A stretch of DNA of 36,103 bases, taken from a virus. The notes below the pieces were generated by a model. That model had not been told where the DNA came from. It worked only from the letters and a program-made list of their open reading frames with translations, and ran no database searches. The translations under genes and the position numbers were made by a program. The stretch is from IMG/VR virus record IMGVR_UViG_3300006919_000169, positions 1-36,103 of that record; one strand, 5' to 3'. This document shows, piece by piece, positions 7,360 to 15,796 of the stretch (position 1 is the stretch's first letter; every line of letters begins with the position of its first letter).

Positions 7360-7519
7360 AACTGGAGAACGGTATCTACCGTCAGCAGCTATCAAGAGCC
7401 TCTCGTCGGAGGAGTACGCAGCCACCACGCGTGCTAAACGAAAAGCAACTAAAGCTGGTAAGCAGTTCTCCAAACAGCCTAAAAAGATACGTGATAAAAC
7501 AAGAAAATACAGAAAATAA
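7277..7519 (+). CDS. DUF5872-like C-terminal half (KSQRSLKNWTKQKW protein)
   Basis: 80 residues starting inside the previous gene with GGAAG just upstream. The pattern KKSQRSLKNWTKQKWRTKSG, then ERYLPSAAIKSLSSEEYA and TRAKRKATKAGKQF, is the second half of what I recall as DUF5872 in bacteria, where it follows the QWSARK...GGGYK half in one chain. Here the halves are separate genes about 730 nt apart. Highly basic, no Cys. Function unknown; nucleic-acid binding is a guess from charge. Confidence 0.65.
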   Translation: MALKKSQRSLKNWTKQKWRTKSGKPSSKTGERYLPSAAIKSLSSEEYAATTRAKRKATKAGKQFSKQPKKIRDKTRKYRK

Positions 7520-7537
7520 CGAGTAGTGAGATAGTAT

Positions 7538-8602
7538 ATGGCTAGCACGTTTCTTAGTTTAGTAAATGATGTCCTGCGAGATATGAACGAAGTAGAGCTA
7601 ACAAGTTCTAACTTTAACACATCTCGTGGCGTTCAAACCACAGTTAAAGATTATGTAAATCGCTCTATAGCCGATATCATCAATTCAGAATTAAACTGGC
7701 CTTTCACGCGTTCTGAAGGGTCGACCGATGTTATCGCAGGAAAAGCACTATACAGTTACACATCTATTAGCTCCACACTAAAATATATTGATTATGATAA
7801 CGTTTTTTTACAGCCTAAAAATTACATAACTAACGGAACATACGAAGCATCAGGGTCGGCAAGCATAGCAAACTGGACTACTGTAAGCGGTAGTCCTGCG
7901 GCTAGCTCTAAATTTGGAAACACACTTCTTTTAACAAATGCAGAGGCTTCTCAAGAAGTATCTGACCTTATAGTAGGACGTAGCTATACAATTTTAGCTC
8001 AGACTAGTGGGGCTACTCTAACCCTAGAAGTAGGAACGTCGTCAGGGGGTTCCCAAACTTCATCTTCTACACTAACTATCAGCAATGCTAATGAAGTGCT
8101 AATATCAAAAATAACTTTTACAGCTACAGCTATAACACATCACGTTAGTTTTACAGAGGCATCAGGAAATGCCGCGTATGTAAAGTTGGTTGAGTTAAGC
8201 GAGGATGTGCAGTCTATACCTTTAAAATATATTTCATATGAGGAATACACAGAAAGGTTTAGGGAGCGCGATGCTAGACTTAGTACAGATAAGTTCGGTG
8301 ACCCAGAATACGTATATACAACTTACAACAATGAACTTGGGCTGACACCTATTCCTAAGAATAGCAACAGGGTGTTGTCCTTTGACTTCTACGTAACTAA
8401 TACAGAGCTAACAGGCTCTACCGATACTTCTATTATACCCACGAGGTTTGAGCCTGTTATTATAGCTCGTGCTAAATACCACACTTACACGTTTCGTGGG
8501 GATATTCAAACAGCGCAGTTCGCACTAAGAGAGTACGAGGATGGCATAAAACGAATGCGCGTAGAACTACTCAACAGAAAAGATTATATGAGAGCAGTAT
8601 AG
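7538..8602 (+). CDS. Tail adaptor (T7 gp11-like) with inserted carbohydrate-binding-like domain
   Basis: 354 residues. The N-terminus (FLSLVNDVLRDMNEVELTS, then VKDYVNRSIADIINSELNW) and the C-terminus (PTRFEPVIIARAKYHTYTF and the following helix) look like the head-to-tail adaptor of T7-like phages, which forms a ring below the portal. Between them (about residues 97-222) is an inserted all-beta domain beginning ITNGTYEASGSASIANWTTV with VGRSYTILAQTSG and LEVGTSSGG. That is the layout of CBM4/9-like jelly rolls. Without the insert the protein is about 230 residues, near T7 gp11 (196). The next gene starts on the following base, as for a co-expressed tail pair. Confidence 0.65.
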   Translation: MASTFLSLVNDVLRDMNEVELTSSNFNTSRGVQTTVKDYVNRSIADIINSELNWPFTRSEGSTDVIAGKALYSYTSISSTLKYIDYDNVFLQPKNYITNGTYEASGSASIANWTTVSGSPAASSKFGNTLLLTNAEASQEVSDLIVGRSYTILAQTSGATLTLEVGTSSGGSQTSSSTLTISNANEVLISKITFTATAITHHVSFTEASGNAAYVKLVELSEDVQSIPLKYISYEEYTERFRERDARLSTDKFGDPEYVYTTYNNELGLTPIPKNSNRVLSFDFYVTNTELTGSTDTSIIPTRFEPVIIARAKYHTYTFRGDIQTAQFALREYEDGIKRMRVELLNRKDYMRAV

Positions 8603-10117
8603 ATGTCAGATTTAAGTGGTGTTACTCCTGTAGCTTTTAACTGTCAGGGCGGTCTTATTCTAAATCGTTCTACTTTTATGATGCAACCGGGGGAAGCCTT
8701 AGAGCTAGAAAACTTTGAACCTGATGTTACGGGCGGTTATAGGCGTATATCTGGTTTTTCAAAGTACGTTTCTGCTATAGTCCCTGCAACTGCTTCTGCA
8801 TCTGAGAAAATTCTTATGGTGGCTACTTTTGGTAGTAAAGTACTAGCCGCGAGAGGTACTAATATATTTAGTGCTGACCCCGGAGGTTCATCTTGGACTA
8901 GTATAGATAGTGGTAGAACAGGAGCGTTAAAGTATAGATTTGAAAGATTTAACTTTAATGGCACAGATAAAATAGTTGTTGTTGATGGTGCAAACGCACC
9001 CACTGTATTCAACTCAAGTTTATCAGCAACAGACGTAAGTGAAAGCTCAGTAGCAGGTTCTAAGTTTGTTGCTTCGTTTAAAAACCATATGTTTTATGCT
9101 GGTAAATCGACAAGTAAACAGGAAGTAGTGTTTAGTGAACCGTTTGATGAGGACGGTTTTAATTCAGGGGGTGGTGCTGGTAGTATTAAAGTTGACGATA
9201 CTGTAACGGGCATAAAAGTTTTTCGTGATGACTTATTTATATTTTGTGAAACTAGAATATTTAAACTAAGTGGAAGTTCCCTTTCTAATTTTGCTGTGTC
9301 TGATGTGACAAGAGATATTGGCTGTATAAATGGCGATACAATACAAGAATTTGCTGGTGACCTAATATTCTTAGGCCCTGATGGTTTAAGAACTATCGCT
9401 GGTACTGCTCGTATTGGCGACGTGGAATTGGGTACTATAAGTTCAAATGTGCAATCTATATTTAACGATAATATATCTAGTGCATCAGAGTTTGATAGTA
9501 TAGTAATACCAGATAAAACACAGTACAGAATATTCTTTACAAAGTCAGGACAAGCTGAAGCCGCAACCAAGGGCATTATCTGTGTAATGAGAGGTCAAAA
9601 ATTTGAGTTTGCGGAGTTGCGAGGAATAAAACCTGCTTCCACAGACCATTTTGTATCTTCTGGTGATGTTATAGTTTTACACGGGGCGTATGCTAATGGT
9701 TATGTGTATAGACAAGAATTAGGAGATGATTTTGATGGGGCAACTATATTGGGTAAGTATAGAAGTCCTGATTTAACATTCAATGACCCCGGCATACGAA
9801 AGCATATGCAGAAGATTATTGTAAATTACAAACCTGAGTCGAGCATCAATGCAAATTTATTTGTAAGATATGATTATGAAGCGTCAGATTCAGCAAGACC
9901 TGCAGCGTATGCATTGGATTCAACAGATGTTGTAGCCATATATAACACATCAGTCTACGGAGTACCTACGTATGGGGGCGCATCACAGCCTTTAGTCAGA
10001 CAGGCAGTAGAGGGTTCAGGTTTTGCTGTTGCCCTGAGAGTTAATGATGGTGGGGCTACAGCACCCTACTCACTAAAAGGATTTCAACTAGAATACAAAC
10101 TTGGAGCAAGAAGGTAA
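8603..10117 (+). CDS. Tail nozzle-like protein (T7 gp12 role), beta-propeller type
   Basis: 504 residues starting one base after the previous stop. The N-terminus GGLILNRSTFMMQPGEALEL followed by ENFEPDVTGGYRRISGF is a signature seen in podovirus tail proteins in this position. The body has repeated beta strands with aromatic turns (KNHMFYAGKS, DDLFIFCETRIFKLSG, DLIFLGPDGLRTI), as expected for a propeller. In T7-like phages the protein after the adaptor forms the nozzle of the short tail and carries the fibres. Much shorter than T7 gp12 (794), so it could instead resemble P22 gp10. The tail role is well supported by synteny. Confidence 0.65.
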   Translation: MSDLSGVTPVAFNCQGGLILNRSTFMMQPGEALELENFEPDVTGGYRRISGFSKYVSAIVPATASASEKILMVATFGSKVLAARGTNIFSADPGGSSWTSIDSGRTGALKYRFERFNFNGTDKIVVVDGANAPTVFNSSLSATDVSESSVAGSKFVASFKNHMFYAGKSTSKQEVVFSEPFDEDGFNSGGGAGSIKVDDTVTGIKVFRDDLFIFCETRIFKLSGSSLSNFAVSDVTRDIGCINGDTIQEFAGDLIFLGPDGLRTIAGTARIGDVELGTISSNVQSIFNDNISSASEFDSIVIPDKTQYRIFFTKSGQAEAATKGIICVMRGQKFEFAELRGIKPASTDHFVSSGDVIVLHGAYANGYVYRQELGDDFDGATILGKYRSPDLTFNDPGIRKHMQKIIVNYKPESSINANLFVRYDYEASDSARPAAYALDSTDVVAIYNTSVYGVPTYGGASQPLVRQAVEGSGFAVALRVNDGGATAPYSLKGFQLEYKLGARR

Positions 10118-12895
10118 ATGGGAGCTACATATACTAGACAATCTTCGTATACCGATGGCGATACTATTACTGCCGCACATACTAATGATGAGTTTAATCA
10201 GTTATTAGCGGCCTTTGCCGCAAGCACAGGGCATACTCACGACGGCACTACAGCCGAAGGAGGCCCCGTTACTACATTACTGGGTAACACTCTTTCGTTT
10301 GGTGATGGTACTACTGACGCAGACATAGTTATTACATTTAATGCTAATAATAATGATGGTGTTTTATCGTGGAAAGAAGATGAAGATTATTTTGAATTTT
10401 CAGATGACGTACTTCTTGCTTCTACAGAAAAATTACAATTCCGTGACACGGCAATATATATCAACTCAAGCACAGATGGACAGCTAGACCTTATAGCAGA
10501 TACTGAAATACAGTTAGCCGCTACAACTATAGACATAAACGGTAACGTAGACATATCTGGCACACTAACTATTGGTAGTGCTGGGATATCTGAAGCTGAA
10601 CTTGAGATACTTGATGGTGCAACAGTAACAACTGCTGAATTAAACATTATGGATGGTGACACATCTGCATCTGCTACTACTGTAGTTGACGCAGACCGTG
10701 TTGTATTCAATGATGCTGGAACTATGAAACAGGTGGCGGTCACGGACTTAGCTGCCTATTTTGACGACGAGATTACGGCTATGCCTAATCTTGTAACAAC
10801 CGCCGCTACTACTGTAGGAGCATTAAACTCTGGTTCTATCACATCTGGCTTTGGAACTATCGATACTGGCTCATCTACGATTACAACTACAGGGCTAATA
10901 TCTGGTGGCTCACTTGATATTGATGATGTACTTATCAACGGTGCAACGATTGGACACACAGACGATACAGATTTAATAACGCTATCTAATGGTATTGTTA
11001 CTATAGCAGGTGAATTAGAGGCTGTTAGTTTAGATATTTCTGGTGATGCTGACATTGATGGTACATTAGAGGCTGATGCAATCACAGTAAATGGCACAGC
11101 ATTATCCACAGTAATCGCAGGAACAACCGTTACTAACGCAACTAATGCAACTAATGCAACTAATGCAGTACATGTAAGTGTTGCGGATAATGAAAGCACG
11201 GATGAAGAAAATCTTATTACCTTTATAGAAGATGCTTCAGCAACTGGTAACGTAGGTTTAGAAAGTGATGGTAACTTTAGTTATAACCCAAGTACAGGTA
11301 CTGTTACTGCTACTATATTTAAGGGTAATATTGATGCTGTAGACGGGGACTTTGATGGTACACTTGAAGCTGATGCTATTACCGTAGGTGGCACTGCATT
11401 AGCAACAGTGATAGCAGGAACAACAGTTACTAACGCTACAAACTCTGCTCACGTACTGGTTACGGACAATGAAAGCACTGATGAAGAAAACTTAATTGCT
11501 TTTGTAGAGGGTGCAACATCAAGCACAGGCAATGTTGGCTTAGAGATGGATGGTAATTTAACTTACAATCCAAGTACTGGCACAGTAACCGCAACAGCAT
11601 TCGCTGGTGATGGCTCTAATCTAACAGGAATTAGCGCAGGTGATATTGTTGGAGATACTAGCCCACAGCTAGGCGGTAACTTAGACTTAAATTCCAACAA
11701 CATTACTGGCACTGGTAACATTAACATCACTGGCCATTTCACCGCAACCGATGGAAGCACAATAACCACAGCAGATAATTCTACTCAGCTTACACTAAAA
11801 TCAACTGATGCTGATAATGCTGAAGGACCACGGTTAGATTTTGTTAGAGACAGCGCAAGTCCTGCGGATGATGACCAGATAGGCATTATGCGGTTTAGAG
11901 CTGATGATAGTGCAGGTACAGAAGTTACTTTTGCAGAAATAGCTACAGTACTAAGAGACGTTACCGATGGTACATTAGATGGTGAATTAAGCTTTTATGT
12001 AATAAGAAACAGTAATCTTAGAGAAGCTATGTCGCTAAGTAATGCTAATGTTATTTTTAACGAATCAGGCGATGATGTAGACGTTAGGATTGAATCTAGC
12101 GGCAATGTCAATATGTTCAAATTAGATGGTGGAACTGATAGAATTGGCATTGGAAAAGCACCAACGCAGGGCGTACTTGATGTTAATGGTGATGTATTTT
12201 CTACTGGGCTGACTGTTGATTCAACAACATTGCACGTTGATTCTACGAATAATAATGTCGGAATCGGCATAGCGGCACCTGCCGACAAGCTACATGTCTT
12301 TAAAGGTTCGTCTGGAATATCAACTTTTTCTAGTAACACTGCCATTCTTATTGAAGATGATGCGGCAGTAGCACTACAGTTTGCAACACCCAACACCTTC
12401 AATCAACAAATCGTATTTAGTGACCCTGAAGATAACACCGTAGGTAAAATTCAATATGCTCATAGCAGTAATGTCATGACTTTTGATACAGACGGTGACG
12501 AAAGTATGCGGATAACTGCTGGTCATGCAGTCATAGGTAAATCTGAGGGTGGCACTGCAAATCGTGTTAGTTTTACTCAAGGTTCTGCAAAGGCTTGGGG
12601 CGATATTGATGGTACTGGCACTGTACACCTTGATGGTAGTTACAACGTCAGTAGTGTTACTGACAATGGCGTTGGGGATTATTCACCTCAAATTGACAAT
12701 GATATGAACAATGCGGCTTTTGCATGTAGTGCTATGACCTCCAGTCCAACGGCTGATAGCAACAGACCAATTGTTGCAATTGTCCAATCAAAAACCACAA
12801 GTGCAATTAACATAAAAACAGTTGGAACTTTTAACAATAATACAAATATTGACTCAGACCCTACCCACTTTACTATTCACGGTGACCAAGCATGA
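10118..12895 (+). CDS. Tail fibre / receptor-binding protein
   Basis: 925 residues. The N-terminal attachment region contains TNDEFNQLLAAFAASTGHTH and EGGPV, common in marine tail fibres. The shaft is rich in Thr, Asp, Gly, Asn, Ala and beta repeats such as AELEILDGATVTTAELNIMD. It holds two tandem copies of a module of about 85 residues (ADAITVxGTAL ... YNPSTGTVTATxF) and a NVGIGIAAPADKLHV element typical of trimeric fibres near a knob. The C-terminal domain (KAWGDIDGTGTVHLDGSYNV and following) is one I recognise as a receptor-binding tip in marine phages. No peptidase S74 chaperone is evident. Its stop overlaps the next start (ATGA). Confidence 0.82.
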   Translation: MGATYTRQSSYTDGDTITAAHTNDEFNQLLAAFAASTGHTHDGTTAEGGPVTTLLGNTLSFGDGTTDADIVITFNANNNDGVLSWKEDEDYFEFSDDVLLASTEKLQFRDTAIYINSSTDGQLDLIADTEIQLAATTIDINGNVDISGTLTIGSAGISEAELEILDGATVTTAELNIMDGDTSASATTVVDADRVVFNDAGTMKQVAVTDLAAYFDDEITAMPNLVTTAATTVGALNSGSITSGFGTIDTGSSTITTTGLISGGSLDIDDVLINGATIGHTDDTDLITLSNGIVTIAGELEAVSLDISGDADIDGTLEADAITVNGTALSTVIAGTTVTNATNATNATNAVHVSVADNESTDEENLITFIEDASATGNVGLESDGNFSYNPSTGTVTATIFKGNIDAVDGDFDGTLEADAITVGGTALATVIAGTTVTNATNSAHVLVTDNESTDEENLIAFVEGATSSTGNVGLEMDGNLTYNPSTGTVTATAFAGDGSNLTGISAGDIVGDTSPQLGGNLDLNSNNITGTGNINITGHFTATDGSTITTADNSTQLTLKSTDADNAEGPRLDFVRDSASPADDDQIGIMRFRADDSAGTEVTFAEIATVLRDVTDGTLDGELSFYVIRNSNLREAMSLSNANVIFNESGDDVDVRIESSGNVNMFKLDGGTDRIGIGKAPTQGVLDVNGDVFSTGLTVDSTTLHVDSTNNNVGIGIAAPADKLHVFKGSSGISTFSSNTAILIEDDAAVALQFATPNTFNQQIVFSDPEDNTVGKIQYAHSSNVMTFDTDGDESMRITAGHAVIGKSEGGTANRVSFTQGSAKAWGDIDGTGTVHLDGSYNVSSVTDNGVGDYSPQIDNDMNNAAFACSAMTSSPTADSNRPIVAIVQSKTTSAINIKTVGTFNNNTNIDSDPTHFTIHGDQA
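11057..11604 (+). repeat. Two diverged tandem modules in the tail fibre gene
   Basis: Copy 1 spans about 11057-11320 and copy 2 about 11354-11604. Both encode DGTLEADAITV, TVIAGTTVTNATN, DNESTDEENLI and YNPSTGTVTAT in the same order. The DNA copies differ mainly at third codon positions, so the duplication is old and the protein has been kept similar. Confidence 0.75.
11132..11167 (+). repeat. Four 9-bp tandem repeats (ACTAAYGCA)
   Basis: Four head-to-tail copies of ACTAA(C/T)GCA encode the tripeptide Thr-Asn-Ala inside fibre module 1. Module 2 has a single short Thr-Asn version. In-frame slippage would change fibre length by three residues per unit. Confidence 0.8.
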
Positions 12896-13338
12896 TGGAT
12901 TGGAGAAACACAAAACTTATAGATAGAATTGAATGGGCTAGGCAAAACCTAAAACCGTTTCAAACAGAATATTGCGTTGTTTATGAAGACATAAACATGG
13001 GTTGTTCTGCTATCCTTTATCCTAGTTCTCACAAGATGGCGGCTTTAATGCATGGCGGGATACATCCACCTGCGTGGGTAAAAATCAAACTAAAAGAAGA
13101 TGAACAGCATCCTGACTTTGTAAGACACTCTGATTGGAATGGACACTTACTTCATGAGACAGAACCAATGCCTTCACTCACAGAAAAACAAGCGATTGAA
13201 CATTTGATTCTCACCGATATACCAAAGTCTATTTGGGAAACTTGGGATAAAGGCAACAAACCAAAGATAGTTATCTGCAAGAAAACACAATTACCACAAT
13301 CAAGAGAATGGCGAGACGCTTGGAGAATAGCGGCATGA
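12892..13338 (+). CDS. Tail-fibre-associated protein of unknown function
   Basis: 148 residues, start overlapping the fibre stop (ATGA at 12892-12895; the ATG at 12895 is also possible). It begins MMDWRNTKLIDRIEWARQNL and ends SREWRDAWRIAA. The final (R)-x-W-R-D-A-W element recurs as FRDAW near the N-terminus of the next protein and is found in many genes that follow fibre genes. Fibre assembly or capping is therefore likely, but no enzyme motif is visible. Translational coupling to the fibre supports partnership. Confidence 0.5.
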   Translation: MMDWRNTKLIDRIEWARQNLKPFQTEYCVVYEDINMGCSAILYPSSHKMAALMHGGIHPPAWVKIKLKEDEQHPDFVRHSDWNGHLLHETEPMPSLTEKQAIEHLILTDIPKSIWETWDKGNKPKIVICKKTQLPQSREWRDAWRIAA

Positions 13339-13718
13339 CAGATGTAGAACCAACAACAATCATTATAGATAAGAATGATGCATCCATTGATGCGAGTACA
13401 GCAACCATACCTACAAACAGACTATTCAGAGACGCTTGGGTTTTAAATGGAACTGTAATTACAGAAGATTTGGATACTGCAAAAGAAATCTTCAAGGATA
13501 AAATACGTGCAGTAAGAACGCCTCTGCTTAAAGCTGAAGATGTTGTGTATATGAAAGCATTAGAAGCTGATGATGCAACCGCAAAGGCGGCTTCAGTCAC
13601 TAAGAAGAATGCGTTGAGAGATGCACCAGCCGCACAAGCCATCATAGACGCTACGACAATAGATGAACTTAAAGCGGCTTGGAATAGTAGCTTACTTGGC
13701 ACTAGCCCTTACGCATAG
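13335..13718 (+). CDS. Fibre-downstream protein with RDAW motif (tail assembly type)
   Basis: 127 residues from the ATG at 13335, chosen because it overlaps the previous stop as ATGA and has GGAG nine bases upstream; an ATG at 13308 would add nine residues. TNRLFRDAWVLNG is followed by helices with AKEIFKDKIRAVRTPLL, VYMKALEADD and LRDAPAAQAII, then ATTIDELKAAW. I know this architecture from proteins following phage tail fibre genes, probably assembly helpers or fibre-tip components. No enzymatic residues are seen. Confidence 0.6.
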   Translation: MTDVEPTTIIIDKNDASIDASTATIPTNRLFRDAWVLNGTVITEDLDTAKEIFKDKIRAVRTPLLKAEDVVYMKALEADDATAKAASVTKKNALRDAPAAQAIIDATTIDELKAAWNSSLLGTSPYA

Positions 13719-13727
13719 AGAAGACTA

Positions 13728-13958
13728 ATGGAAATAGACCCTATGTTATTTTGGAATATTGTTCTTACTATGGTAATCGCACCAGTGTTCTGGGCATTCC
13801 GTCAGATGTTTACAGAAATTAAAAGACTGCAAATTTTATTAAATAAAACAAGAGAAGACTATGCGACCAAGATAGAGCTACGTAGTGACGTAGACAGAGT
13901 TATGGAAGCATGTCACAGAATAGAAGATAAACTAGACAGAGTATTGAGTAAGGCTTAG
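13728..13958 (+). CDS. Small membrane protein with coiled coil
   Basis: 76 residues. One hydrophobic helix (about 7-24, LFWNIVLTMVIAPVFWAF) is followed by a charged coiled coil (EIKRLQILLNKTREDYATKI and onward) ending near LDRVLSKA. I recognise similar small proteins between fibre and internal core genes of marine podoviruses, function unknown. It could be a membrane-associated tail or core factor, or a spanin-like lysis component. GAAGA at 13720-13724 is a weak ribosome site. Confidence 0.55.
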   Translation: MEIDPMLFWNIVLTMVIAPVFWAFRQMFTEIKRLQILLNKTREDYATKIELRSDVDRVMEACHRIEDKLDRVLSKA

Positions 13959-13960
13959 AT

Positions 13961-15304
13961 ATGGCACAAGATGGCGTAATTAATACTGATAAAGAACTAA
14001 CAGACCAAGTTGGGGCAATGGCGGCTACGGGAGTTCCTACTGTAGACCCTGTTTTACAGCTGGTGCAGGAAAACGAAAAACTCACTGGGGAGGGTTTGAA
14101 CTTACCTAACACTGCCATAACTGCAGACCAAGCATCTACGGCTAACCTAGCAGTAAACGCACCTGTTGCAACTACAGACTTAGGGCAGGTGGGTGCAGTA
14201 ACGACAACAACCCCACAGTTAGGTAATATTTCTTTAGAGTCTGCTACTCTAGACCGTCCTGACGCATACATGACCGCCCCTCAAGGGCAAGTATCAGCGG
14301 AGTCCTTATCAATTGCCGCAACCGAAGAGCTAGATGAACGTGGAACAGTTCAATATCAGCTTGGACAACTGATGTCCTCCCTAGAAGAGGGTAAACCCAT
14401 GCCATCATGGGCATCCCCGCAAGTTCGCAAGGTAAATGCCATCATGCAACAGCGAGGGCTAGGAGCATCTAGCATGGCTTCTGCGGCTATTACCCAAGCT
14501 CTTATGGAGTCTGGAGTGCAAATAGCATCTGCAGACGCAAACAAGTATTCTGCTATACAACTTCAAAATCTCAATAACAAACAGGCATCTGCTCTTCAGA
14601 ATGCGGCAACATACGCGGCTATGGATAAAGCAAATCTTAATGCTCGTCTTCAGGGTGCTGTTACGAACGCACAAGCGTTCCTGTCTATAGATTTAAGAGA
14701 GTTGGATAACGAACAGAAGTCTAACACCCTAGCGTATCAAACCCTAACTACGGGGTTGTTTAAGGATGCCGCTGAAGATAATGCTCGTAAGGAGTTTAAT
14801 GCGAAGAATGAGCTACAAGTAGAAGAGTTTTTTGCAGAGCTAACTGTTCAAACAGAGACAGCGACTGCAAACAGAGAGGCTTCTATGAGACAGTATAACG
14901 TGTCTGAGTCGAACGCTATGAAGCAATATAATGCGACCCTAAAAGATTCGCGGGATAAATTTAATGCCAACATGGGTTTTGCAGTTGACCAGAGTAACGC
15001 TGTTTGGAGGAGAACAGTTAATACTGCGAATACGGCACTTCAAAACGAGGCCAATCGTGTGAATGTTCAGAACACGTTTGCTGCATCTCAAACCGCTTTA
15101 AATTCTATTTGGCAACAATATAGAGACAATGCTTCTTGGAATTTTCAGAAGGGCGAAAATCAACTGCAGAGAGAACACGCTATAGGTATGGCGGCTCTTG
15201 AGTTCGCAAATACAAAAGAGTTATTTGAAATGGAAAACCAACAAGAATACGCGCAGTCAATTGGTGAGTTTATTTTTAATTTGTTTAACACTAGCGAAGA
15301 GTAA
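13961..15304 (+). CDS. Internal virion protein (T7 gp14-like)
   Basis: 447 residues, rich in Ala, Gln, Asn and Thr. The first 120 residues are low complexity. The rest is long helices with repeated Asn/Gln patterns such as NTANTALQNEANRVNVQN and MRQYNVSESNAMKQYN, a hallmark of gp14-like core proteins that are ejected into the host and form a channel in the outer membrane. PQVRKVNAIMQQRGLGASSM is a recognisable conserved stretch. It precedes the larger core genes, matching the T7 order gp14-gp15-gp16. Confidence 0.65.
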   Translation: MAQDGVINTDKELTDQVGAMAATGVPTVDPVLQLVQENEKLTGEGLNLPNTAITADQASTANLAVNAPVATTDLGQVGAVTTTTPQLGNISLESATLDRPDAYMTAPQGQVSAESLSIAATEELDERGTVQYQLGQLMSSLEEGKPMPSWASPQVRKVNAIMQQRGLGASSMASAAITQALMESGVQIASADANKYSAIQLQNLNNKQASALQNAATYAAMDKANLNARLQGAVTNAQAFLSIDLRELDNEQKSNTLAYQTLTTGLFKDAAEDNARKEFNAKNELQVEEFFAELTVQTETATANREASMRQYNVSESNAMKQYNATLKDSRDKFNANMGFAVDQSNAVWRRTVNTANTALQNEANRVNVQNTFAASQTALNSIWQQYRDNASWNFQKGENQLQREHAIGMAALEFANTKELFEMENQQEYAQSIGEFIFNLFNTSEE

Positions 15305-15317
15305 TGGATAGAGTATT

Positions 15318-15785
15318 ATGTTTAATTTTGTAACAGCAATTACTAGCGCACTAGTAACAGGGCTTGGGAAGAGTGTAGATGTAGGAACAGCAGTTGTAAA
15401 GAAAGCTGATTCTTTTCTTGATAACCCTCTAGGTAAGAAGATTATGTCATCTGCAGGTGCTAGTTTCTTTGGGGATGCTACAGGGGAGCAACAACAACAA
15501 CAGGCTCGTCGACAGTTTCCAACACTAGACTATGAGCCGGGACAAACTCAGAACGTAGGGCAGATGACCCCCCTTGATAATGCTAGGTTTCTACGGGCAG
15601 TAGAAAATATACGTAGTCGTCCTATAAACACGGATGTTAAACTACAGCGCATTTTAGATAACAATACAGTTCGACCAACAGCCAGAAGGAGGGCGGCCGC
15701 GTCCCCCGGAAGTACTTCTGTGAGAGGAAGAATATTAGCTCCTAAAGCTATACCAACTACAGCTACAACAACAAGAAAAGTCTGA
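15318..15785 (+). CDS. Small virion-region protein of unknown function
   Basis: 155 residues between the gp14-like gene and the next small gene. The N-terminus (FNFVTAITSALVTGLGKSV) is amphipathic or weakly hydrophobic. A Gln run (about residues 58-62) and a basic, Arg/Thr/Ala-rich C-terminus follow. No family recognised. Location in the middle of the core-protein genes suggests a minor structural or core-assembly protein. Confidence 0.5.
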   Translation: MFNFVTAITSALVTGLGKSVDVGTAVVKKADSFLDNPLGKKIMSSAGASFFGDATGEQQQQQARRQFPTLDYEPGQTQNVGQMTPLDNARFLRAVENIRSRPINTDVKLQRILDNNTVRPTARRRAAASPGSTSVRGRILAPKAIPTTATTTRKV

Positions 15786-15796
15786 GGAGCATACCT

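Noticed and set aside
9094-9576. 160-residue reverse frame in the nozzle gene
   Set aside because: Antisense to a strong coding gene and with no start signal.
11132-11167. Tandem 9-bp units as a CRISPR-like array
   Set aside because: No spacers, units are coding repeats for Thr-Asn-Ala inside a fibre gene.
10756-11199. 147-residue reverse frame inside the tail fibre gene
   Set aside because: Mirror of a repeat-rich Thr/Asp gene; low complexity Ser/Val/Ile, no ribosome site, no conserved pattern.
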